Of a stretch of 64,000 nt of DNA, positions 57,879 to 64,000 are shown piece after piece; the first letter of the stretch is position 1, and every line of letters begins with the position of its first letter. The notes beneath the pieces are model-generated. The model was not told where the DNA came from and made no database searches. It saw only the letters and a program-made list of their open reading frames with translations. Origin of the DNA: Hymenobacter mellowenesis (GTDB lineage: Bacteria; Bacteroidota; Bacteroidia; Cytophagales; Hymenobacteraceae); contig NZ_JAUQSX010000014.1 in the NCBI RefSeq assembly GCF_030581005.1, forward strand, positions 105,291-169,290, written 5' to 3'. The position numbers were made by a program, and so were the translations under genes.

Positions 57879-58646
57879 TCACGGCAGCAGCAGTTCCTGG
57901 AGCTGCTTGAGGGCGGTGCGGCCGTTTTCGTAGCGGTCAGAACCGCAGTACACATGCTCATGGTCATAGGCAGTGATAAGGGCGGCGTTGATGGCTTCGC
58001 GGCGGTTGATGCGCAGGAACTGCGGGCGCAGGGCTTCGGGCACGAGCTGCTCGAGCACGTAGGTGAGGGAGCCGCGCAGGGGGTAGCTCACGCGCTGGTC
58101 GGCCAGATGCAGGGTCACGTAGTTTTTGCTGGCTTCGAGGCGTTGCACTTCGCGCCAGTAGAGCTTGTGGGTGCGCTCGCCCAGCTTCACGAAGAAAAAA
58201 TCGGGGGCGGGGGCCAGAGGAGCGGCTTCCGGCATGGCCTGCCGGTAGCTGGCGTGCTCCAGCGCCGCCTGAATGGCCGCGAACAGCGCCGGCCCGCCCA
58301 CCGGCTTGATGAGGTAGCCGCTGGGCCGCAGCTGCGTGGCCTGCCGAATAGTGGCCAAGTCGGAATACGCGGTGAGGAAGACGAACGGCGGGCCGCCGGC
58401 GTCGCCCAGCTCGCGGGCCAGGGCCAGGCCGGAGTGCGCGGGGTCGGCGCTGCCGAGGTTGATGTCGAGCAGCACCAGGTCGGGCCGCAGGGCGGCATCG
58501 GCCAGGGCGGCGCGGGCTTCGGCCAGGGTGTAGCAGGTGGCGGGTATCTGGTAGCCCAGGTCTTCCAGGGTCAGGCGCAGGTTTTCGGCAATCAGGGCTT
58601 CGTCTTCCACGACGAGTACCCGGAGGAGGTTAGGCGAGGGTTCCAT
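57879..58646 (-). CDS. LytTR-family response regulator
   Basis: The 255-residue product starts at the ATG at 58646. Receiver domain, residues 8-130: acidic pocket VVEDE, phospho-acceptor D61 in LVLLDINLG, Thr in FLTAYSD and Lys in GYLIKPV. The LytTR DNA-binding domain covers about 150-250 (FFFVKLGERTHKLYWREVQRLEASKNYVTLHL, FLRINRREAINAALIT). LytTR proteins bind pairs of short direct repeats. The gene overlaps the kinase gene upstream by 17 bp, so the two are translated together. Confidence 0.95.
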   Translation of the reverse strand: MEPSPNLLRVLVVEDEALIAENLRLTLEDLGYQIPATCYTLAEARAALADAALRPDLVLLDINLGSADPAHSGLALARELGDAGGPPFVFLTAYSDLATIRQATQLRPSGYLIKPVGGPALFAAIQAALEHASYRQAMPEAAPLAPAPDFFFVKLGERTHKLYWREVQRLEASKNYVTLHLADQRVSYPLRGSLTYVLEQLVPEALRPQFLRINRREAINAALITAYDHEHVYCGSDRYENGRTALKQLQELLLP

Positions 58647-60366
58647 GGGAGGTAGAAAAGCACAGCTCGTAAAAGTAGGGCTGGCCGGGCGGGGTGTGCA
58701 GGGTGGCGCCGAGCTGACGCGTGAGCAGGGCAATGAGCTGGGTGCCCAGGCCGGCCACGGGCGGCGGGGTGCCGGAGGCGGGCGGCAGGCCGTTGTCGGC
58801 GTAGGTGAGGCAGGTGCGGCCGGGCTCGTGGCGCAACGACACGATGATTTCGAGCACCGGCTCGCGCGGGGCGGCGTACTTGATGGAGTTCGTCACCCAC
58901 TCGTTGAGGATGAGCGAGAGGGGCAGGTACTGGGCGGGGACCAGCTTGAGCGACATGGTTTGCAGGTGCGTCACCACCTGCCGGTCGTTGGCCAGGCAGC
59001 CCACCACCGACGAGATGAGTCCCTTGAGGTACACGGCCAGGTCGGGGCCGGTGTCGGGGTTGGCGAGGAGCTGGTTGTGCAGAGCGGCGATGCTCTCCAC
59101 GCGCAGGCGGGCGGCCTGCAGGTGCCCGATGACCTCCTCGTTGTCGGTGCGGCGCTCCTGCATGTGCAGCAGGCTGTACACCATGTGCAAGTTGTTTTTG
59201 ACGCGGTGCTGGATTTCCTTGTTCAGCACTGCCACCTCCTCGGCTTGCGCGTCGAGTCGGGTGTTCGAGTCGGCTAGCTCGGCGTTGGCGCGGGCCAGGG
59301 CCTGGGCCTGCTGGCGCGAGCGCCGCTGCTGGTCATACAGGTAGAAGCTCAGCAGCGTGATGACGGCCAGGCACACGCTCAGGCCCCACAGGGCGCGGGT
59401 GCGCAGGCCCTGGCGGGCGGCCTCGGCCTGGTGCTGGCGGCGGGCGGCGCGCTCCTCCGACTCCACCAGCGTCTGGCGCAGCTGGGCCAGGTCGCCGCCG
59501 TTGTTGAGGCTGTCGCCGAGCTGCCGGCTCAGGCTCAGGTAGCGGTAGGCGGGCGCGTACTGCCCGGCGGCAGCGTAGAGGTCGGCCAGGTTCAGGCCGT
59601 AGTAGATGCGGTCGAAGGCGTTGCCGACGCGAGCGTAGCCCTGGCGCAGCGAGTCGAGGTAGGCTGGGCGCGCCGGGCGGCGGTAGTACACGTCGAGCCG
59701 GGCCTGGGCCAGGAAGTAGTGGTCGAGGTAATTATACGTTTCGGGGTCGTTGCGCACGGCGGGGCGATGCACCAGCTGGCGCAGCAGGCTGTCGGCCAGC
59801 GGGTAGTTGCGCACTTCGGTGGCGGTGAGGGCCATCTCGACGGTGGTGGGCACCTGGCGCCGCACCGATTCGGGGCGGGCCAGCAGCTCGGTGCGCAGGG
59901 CCCGCAGCTCGCGCACGGTGCGCAGGCTGTCGGGGATTTTGTCGTAGGCGTGGGCCACCAGGTAGCGGGCGTAGAAATAGCGCCGCCACGCCGCCGGCCG
60001 CCGCCGAAACAGCGCCGCGGCCTCCTGAAAGGCGGCCACCGTCTGGCGGGGCTGCCGGTTCCAGGCGTCGTACACGCGGGCTTTGGCAAACACGGCCTCG
60101 GCCAGCAGCAGCGTGTCGCCGGAGCGGTCGGCCAGCACGCGGGCGCTGTCGTAGTAGCGCTGGGCGCGGGCGAAGCTCTGGTAGCCCTTCTTCTCGGCGT
60201 AGACTGAATCGCCGCGGTGCAGCAGCTGCCGGAAGCGGGCGGCCAGGGCGGCTGGCGGCGGGCCGGGTGCAGCCGGCGCGGGCCCGCTGACCAGCAGCCA
60301 CAGCGCCCCAAGCAGCTGGCGGACCAGCCGCCCCCGGGAGCGAACAGCAGCACTTAGCGGGCGCAT
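58630..60366 (-). CDS. Sensor histidine kinase (HisKA_2 type) with periplasmic helical-repeat sensor
   Basis: The 578-residue product is best started at the ATG at 60366 (signal peptide 1-33, ending PAPA), though the ATG at 60384 is possible. The periplasmic part, about residues 40-320, is a TPR-like helical repeat region (YDSARVLADRSGDTLLLAEAVFAKARVYD, ADLYAAAGQYAPAYRYLSLS). One membrane segment lies at about 326-344. The transmitter has H387 in LNKEIQHRVKNNL (HisKA_2 H-box) and an ATPase domain with LILNEWVTNSIKYA (N box), YADNG and GLGTQLIALL. The partner is the LytTR regulator downstream. Its signal is unknown. Confidence 0.92.
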   Translation of the reverse strand: MRPLSAAVRSRGRLVRQLLGALWLLVSGPAPAAPGPPPAALAARFRQLLHRGDSVYAEKKGYQSFARAQRYYDSARVLADRSGDTLLLAEAVFAKARVYDAWNRQPRQTVAAFQEAAALFRRRPAAWRRYFYARYLVAHAYDKIPDSLRTVRELRALRTELLARPESVRRQVPTTVEMALTATEVRNYPLADSLLRQLVHRPAVRNDPETYNYLDHYFLAQARLDVYYRRPARPAYLDSLRQGYARVGNAFDRIYYGLNLADLYAAAGQYAPAYRYLSLSRQLGDSLNNGGDLAQLRQTLVESEERAARRQHQAEAARQGLRTRALWGLSVCLAVITLLSFYLYDQQRRSRQQAQALARANAELADSNTRLDAQAEEVAVLNKEIQHRVKNNLHMVYSLLHMQERRTDNEEVIGHLQAARLRVESIAALHNQLLANPDTGPDLAVYLKGLISSVVGCLANDRQVVTHLQTMSLKLVPAQYLPLSLILNEWVTNSIKYAAPREPVLEIIVSLRHEPGRTCLTYADNGLPPASGTPPPVAGLGTQLIALLTRQLGATLHTPPGQPYFYELCFSTSHGTLA

Positions 60367-60395
60367 GGCATTGATTTGACGCATCAAACAAAGCG

Positions 60396-60403
60396 CAAAA
60401 GTA
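60396..60403 (-). promoter_or_regulatory. -7 box TACTTTTG for the kinase-regulator operon
   Basis: TACTTTTGC on the minus strand, exact TAnnTTTG match, 29 nt before the ATG at 60366 (11 nt before the alternative ATG at 60384, an argument for 60366). Confidence 0.6.
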
Positions 60404-60434
60404 GCGCCCGCCCGGCTCGCGGCCGCGCCGCCCA

Positions 60435-60525
60435 ACCTCAAAAAACCGGGCTTCGTGCTCAAAGCCAGCGGGGCCGCTGACGCCCCTTTTGCCCCGACCT
60501 CAAAAACCCAGGCTTCGCGCTCAAA
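60435..60525. repeat. Pair of 29-bp near-identical direct repeats in the divergent spacer
   Basis: ACCTCAAAAA...GGCTTCG(T/C)GCTCAAA occurs at 60435-60463 and 60497-60525 with a few differences, 62 bp apart, in the 281-bp gap 60367-60647 between the kinase and the collagen-like array. A -7-like TACCTTG follows at 60526 on the plus strand. Confidence 0.7.
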
Positions 60526-60647
60526 TACCTTGACAAACGCGGCCCAAAGGCCCTGCTTTGCACTTTCCACCCACCCCGCACCTGCCCGGCCGCCCGCCGG
60601 GCAGTTTCTTTTTCCGCCATCCGCTACTTCCAATTTTATCGCATAAG

Positions 60648-62036
60648 ATGAAAAAACGTTTCCTCCCGCTGCTGGCCTTCGCGCTGCTGGGCCTCGGCAC
60701 CACGGCCGCACGGGCCCAGGGCAACTTTGGCGTGGGCACCACCACCCCCGATGCCTCGGCCGTGCTCGACGTGAGCAGCACCACCCAGGGCCTACTGGTG
60801 CCCCGCATGAGCGCCGCCCAGCGCGGCCTCATTGCCAGCCCCGCCACCGGCCTGCTCGTGTACCAGCTCGATGGCAGCACCCCGGGCTTCTACGCCTACA
60901 ACGGCAGCGTCTGGGCGCCCGTGGGCGGCACCGGCACCGCGGGCAGCACGGGCAGTGCGGGCCTGAATGCCCTGGTGCGCACCACCGCCGAAGCCGCCGG
61001 CGCCAACTGCACCACCGGCGGCACCCGCATCGAATCGGGCCGCGACACCAACGCCAACGGCACCCTCGACGCTGCCGAAATCACCGTCACCCGCTACGTG
61101 TGCAACGGCGCGGCCGGCGCCAGCGGCACCAACGGCAGCGCTGGCACGGCCGGCGCGGCGGGCACTGCTGGCCGCAACGCCTTGGTGCGCACCACCGCCG
61201 AAGCCGCCGGCGCCAACTGCGCCACCGGCGGCACCCGCATTGACGCGGGCCAGGATGCCAACGGCAACGGCACCCTCGACGCCGCCGAAATCGCCAGCAC
61301 CCGCTACGTGTGCAACGGCGCGGCCGGCAGCAAAGGAGCTACCGGCGACCCCGGCGACCCCGGCACCCCCGGCACCCCCGGCAGCAAGGGCCCGAAGGGC
61401 GACCCCGGCGACCCCGGCACGGCCGGCACGACGGGCGGCAAAGGCCCGACCGGCGACCCCGCTCCCGGTCTGCCCGCCGGCGGCACCGCCGGCCAGGTGC
61501 TCGCCAAAGTAGATGCCACCGACTACAACACCCAGTGGACAACCCTTGTGTCGGCCAGCAGCTCGGTGCAGCTGCGGGCCGACAAAGTGGGCGGCACCGG
61601 CGAAACCGTGGCCCTGCTCAACGCCACCACGCCCACCACCATCGCCTTCAACAACGTGCTGGCCGCCCCCACCCTGGGCAGCTGGGACGGCAGCACCTAC
61701 ACCGTGGGCACCGGCGGGGCCGGGGCCTACCTCGTCCAGGCCGCGCTGCTGACCGCCGATGTGGCCAGCCGTTCCCTCGGCATCAACCTGCTGGTGGAAG
61801 TGAACGGCGCGGCCTACGGCAGCACGGCGGGCGACGTGTACTACAGCGCCTTCATCAACAGCAACAACCAGAACACGCCCACGGGCACCCGCATTCGGGG
61901 CGAGCTCTGCAAGGTGGTGTTTCTGAATGCGGGCGACACGTTCAAAATTCGGGGGGTCAGCAACAGCCAGCTTTACCAGCCCAACCCCATCACCACCACC
62001 GCCGCCAGCTACCTCACGGTAACGAAGCTGAACTAG
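60648..62036 (+). CDS. Secreted collagen-like protein with EF-hand-type DUF7151 units and C1q-like end (copy 1)
   Basis: The 462-residue product has a signal peptide (1-24, ending ARA-Q). Residues 25-95 form a Bacteroidota head domain (NFGVGTTTPDASAVLDVSSTTQGLLVPRM...GLLVYQLDGSTPGFYAYNG). Two units at 107-154 and 177-224 match DUF7151: LVRTTAEAAGANC...RIESGRDTNANGTLDAAEI...YVCNG, each with two Cys and a 12-residue EF-hand-type loop (DxNxNGxLDxxE). Residues 227-271 are collagen-like GXY repeats (GDPGDPGTPGTPGSKGPKGD). Residues 306-462 form a jelly-roll-like, C1q/TNF-type C-terminus. It is probably a surface trimer or fibre. Confidence 0.85.
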   Translation: MKKRFLPLLAFALLGLGTTAARAQGNFGVGTTTPDASAVLDVSSTTQGLLVPRMSAAQRGLIASPATGLLVYQLDGSTPGFYAYNGSVWAPVGGTGTAGSTGSAGLNALVRTTAEAAGANCTTGGTRIESGRDTNANGTLDAAEITVTRYVCNGAAGASGTNGSAGTAGAAGTAGRNALVRTTAEAAGANCATGGTRIDAGQDANGNGTLDAAEIASTRYVCNGAAGSKGATGDPGDPGTPGTPGSKGPKGDPGDPGTAGTTGGKGPTGDPAPGLPAGGTAGQVLAKVDATDYNTQWTTLVSASSSVQLRADKVGGTGETVALLNATTPTTIAFNNVLAAPTLGSWDGSTYTVGTGGAGAYLVQAALLTADVASRSLGINLLVEVNGAAYGSTAGDVYYSAFINSNNQNTPTGTRIRGELCKVVFLNAGDTFKIRGVSNSQLYQPNPITTTAASYLTVTKLN

Positions 62037-62066
62037 GGGGCCGGTTTTTCCACGCACGACGACGCT

Positions 62067-63479
62067 ATGCTTTTTTCGATGAAACCCGTTTTTGCCTCCT
62101 CCGCCCTGCGCCGCTGGCTGCTGCCCGCGCTACTGCTGGCCGCCACCGCCGCCCACGCCCAAAACAACGTGGGCCTGGGCACCACCACCCCGCACCCCTC
62201 GGCCGTGCTCGACGTGAGCAGCAGCAGCCAGGGGGCCCTCACCTCGCGCATGACGGCCGCCCAGCGCACGGCCATTGCCAGCCCCGCCACCGGCCTGCTC
62301 GTGTACCAGCTCGATGGCAGCACCCCCGGCTTCTACTTCTACAACGGCACCGCCTGGGCCGCCCTCAGCAGCCCCGGCACGACGGGCACCGCCGGCCTGA
62401 ATGCGCTGGTGCGCACCACGGCCGAGGCGGCGGGCGCCAACTGCGCCACCGGCGGCACCAAAATCGAAACGGGCCAGGACGCCAACAGCAACGGCAGCCT
62501 CGACGCCAGCGAAATCACCGCCACCCGCTACGTGTGCAACGGCGCGGCCGGCGCCCCCGGCAGCGCCGGTAGCGCCGGCGCGGCGGGCACCGCGGGCCAG
62601 AACGCGCTGGTGCGCACCACGGCCGAAGCGGCCGGCGCCAATTGCGCCACCGGCGGCACCAAAGTAGAAAGCGGCCGCGACCTGAACGGCGACGGCACCC
62701 TCAATGCCAGCGAAGTAACCGCCACGAGCTACGTATGCAACGGCGCGGCCGGCGCCCCCGGCGCCAAGGGTGACAAGGGCACGGCCGGCACGGCGGGCAC
62801 GGCGGGCACCACCGGCGCCAAGGGCGACAAAGGCGACCCCGGCACCGCCGGCACCGCCGGCGCCGCCGGAAGCAAGGGCGACCCCGGCCCCAGCGTAGCT
62901 GCGGGCGGCACGGCGGGCCAGCGCCTCAGCAAAGCCAGCGCCACCAACTACGACACTCAGTGGAGCACCGCCAGCAGTGGAGGCAGTGGCAGCAGCGGCC
63001 CCTCGGTGCAGCTGCGGGCCGATAAGGTGGGCGGCACGGGCGAAAACCTGCCCACCGCGGTATCTGCCACGGCCACTACCATTGCCTTCAACAACGTGCT
63101 GACCACGCCCACGCTGGGCACCTGGGATGGTACTACTTACACCGTGGGCGCGGGCGGCGCGGGCCTCTATCTCATTCAGGCCGCCGCGCTGGCCCCCGAC
63201 AATAGCACCCCCACCAACACGGTGTCGCCCAACCTGCTGGTGCAGGTGAACAGCACGGCCTACGGCAGCACCACGGGCAATTACTACTACGGCATCTACC
63301 CGGTGATTGGCACCTCGCCGCCAGCGGGCATCAAGGCGCGGGGCGAAGTCAGCAAAACCGTGTACCTGAATGTGGGCGACACCTTCCGCATTCAGGGCAT
63401 CGGGGCCAACTCGGCCACCACTACCCCAACCCTGAGCACTACAGCGGCCAGCAACGTGCTGGTAGTGAAATTGAATTAA
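62067..63479 (+). CDS. Secreted collagen-like protein, tandem paralogue (copy 2)
   Basis: The 470-residue product may start at the ATG at 62067 or 62079 (MKPVFASSALRRW), with a signal peptide ending AAHA-Q. The layout equals copy 1: head domain (NNVGLGTTTPHPSAVLDVSS), DUF7151 units at about residues 112-159 and 179-226 (loops DANSNGSLDASE and DLNGDGTLNASE), a collagen-like part (GAKGDKGTAGTAGTAGTTG, GDKGDPGTAG) and a C1q-like end (SVQLRADKVGGTGEN...LVVKLN). The 30-bp gap before it is short and resembles the gap before copy 3, so the genes arose by tandem duplication and are probably cotranscribed. Confidence 0.85.
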   Translation: MLFSMKPVFASSALRRWLLPALLLAATAAHAQNNVGLGTTTPHPSAVLDVSSSSQGALTSRMTAAQRTAIASPATGLLVYQLDGSTPGFYFYNGTAWAALSSPGTTGTAGLNALVRTTAEAAGANCATGGTKIETGQDANSNGSLDASEITATRYVCNGAAGAPGSAGSAGAAGTAGQNALVRTTAEAAGANCATGGTKVESGRDLNGDGTLNASEVTATSYVCNGAAGAPGAKGDKGTAGTAGTAGTTGAKGDKGDPGTAGTAGAAGSKGDPGPSVAAGGTAGQRLSKASATNYDTQWSTASSGGSGSSGPSVQLRADKVGGTGENLPTAVSATATTIAFNNVLTTPTLGTWDGTTYTVGAGGAGLYLIQAAALAPDNSTPTNTVSPNLLVQVNSTAYGSTTGNYYYGIYPVIGTSPPAGIKARGEVSKTVYLNVGDTFRIQGIGANSATTTPTLSTTAASNVLVVKLN

Positions 63480-63518
63480 GGGCCTGGGTTTTTTATGCAC
63501 GACGTATCGTTTTCTCCC

Positions 63519-64000
63519 ATGAAACTGCTTTCTTTCTCCACGGCCACCTTGCGCCGCCACGTGTTGCCGGTGCTGCTGCTGGGGGCGGCCACCGCCGCCC
63601 ACGCCCAAACCCTGCCCAACGTGGGCGTGGGCACGACTACCCCCGATGCCTCGGCCCTGCTCGACGTGAGCAGCACCACGCAGGGGCTGCTGCTGCCGCG
63701 CCTCACGCTAGCCCAGCGCACGGCCATCGGCAGCCCCGCCACCGGCCTGCTGCTGTACCAAACCGACGGCAGCGCCCCCGGCTTCTACTTCTACGATGGC
63801 ACGGCCTGGGCCGCCCTCGGCAGCAGCGGCCCAGGCGCAGCGGGCAGCGCGGGCCTGAATGCGCTGGTGCGCACCACGGCCGAGGCGGCGGGCGCCAACT
63901 GCGCCACCGGCGGCACGAAAATCGAAACGGGCCAGGACGCCAACAGCAACGGCAGCCTCGACGCCAGCGAAATCACCGCCACCCGCTACGTGTGCAACGG
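63519..64000 (+). CDS. Secreted collagen-like protein, tandem paralogue (copy 3, 3' partial)
   Basis: The frame from the ATG at 63519 stays open to the window edge (160 codons seen). It begins MKLLSFSTATLRRHVLPVLL, with a signal peptide ending AAHA-Q, then the head domain (NVGVGTTTPDASALLDVSSTTQGLLLPRL), a linker GSSGPGAAGSAG and a first DUF7151 unit (LVRTTAEAAGANC, loop DANSNGSLDASE, YVCN). An in-frame ATG at 63495 is less likely. The array may continue beyond 64000. Confidence 0.85.
   Translation, partial: MKLLSFSTATLRRHVLPVLLLGAATAAHAQTLPNVGVGTTTPDASALLDVSSTTQGLLLPRLTLAQRTAIGSPATGLLLYQTDGSAPGFYFYDGTAWAALGSSGPGAAGSAGLNALVRTTAEAAGANCATGGTKIETGQDANSNGSLDASEITATRYVCN

Noticed and set aside
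60792..63608. Long minus-strand frames across the collagen-like array
   Set aside because: They arise from Gly/Ala/Pro codons read backwards; the plus frames have signal peptides and repeated domains.
60966..63990. Regular repeats that could suggest a CRISPR array
   Set aside because: The repeats are coding (DUF7151 units about 144 bp long), in frame, and have no unique spacers of constant length.

Overview
The window reads as chromosomal DNA of a GC-rich member of the Bacteroidota, most like Hymenobacter or a close relative (Cytophagales). The evidence is: secreted proteins ending in type IX secretion (T9SS) type A sorting domains; -7 promoter boxes of the TAnnTTTG(C) type and few Shine-Dalgarno sequences; a fused aspartate kinase-homoserine dehydrogenase; DUF4783 next to nadC; and GH13 amylases next to an SLC45-like sugar transporter. 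I found no rRNA, tRNA, CRISPR array, phage or insertion sequence. Gene spacing is tight and strand switches are frequent.

Layout. 1-6.7 kb: two secreted repeat proteins with T9SS tails (the first cut by the window edge) and an Omp85/BamA-like outer-membrane barrel. 6.9-12.4 kb: small Hsp20-like protein, VF530-like protein, GH25 lysozyme, MxKDx repeat protein, RlpA lipoprotein, and an alpha/beta-hydrolase that lacks its nucleophile serine. 12.7-21.8 kb: HMCES/YedK-type protein, then an alpha-glucan locus (phosphorylase, two GH13 enzymes, an SDR and an MFS sugar transporter). 21.9-24.5 kb: flavin oxidoreductase, a PH-like membrane protein and a haem lipoprotein. 24.6-29.8 kb: threonine operon (thrA, thrB, an unknown secreted protein, thrC) on the minus strand. 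29.9-38.6 kb: prfA, a beta-helix lipoprotein, gpmI, DUF4783, nadC, small membrane and lipoproteins, and a ZIP transporter. 38.9-46.8 kb: S41 peptidase, CbpM-CbpA chaperone pair, aldo/keto reductase, hydrolase, AraC regulator and a PlsC-like acyltransferase. 46.9-52.4 kb: large secreted unknown, chromate transporter, 2-oxoglutarate oxygenase and a lipoprotein. 52.6-55.3 kb: a McrB/McrC-type restriction pair with a three-helix membrane protein between the subunits. 55.4-57.7 kb: ECF sigma factor followed by an anti-sigma-like/trypsin-like fusion. 57.9-60.4 kb: LytTR response regulator and HisKA_2 kinase. 60.6-64 kb: a tandem array of at least three collagen-like secreted proteins, the last cut by the window edge.

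The most unusual large-scale feature is a set of about 17 long inverted repeats, all intergenic except for arms that touch stop codons. Many have perfect 18-40 bp arms. Several sequence families are present, and the two arms of one copy usually match each other better than they match other copies. Nine of them end within about 35 nt of a downstream start codon. The strongest gene-level leads are the sigma factor/anti-sigma-protease pair, the McrB-membrane protein-McrC cassette, the collagen-like/EF-hand/C1q-like array, and two enzymes with a replaced key residue (phosphorylase T451, hydrolase G265).
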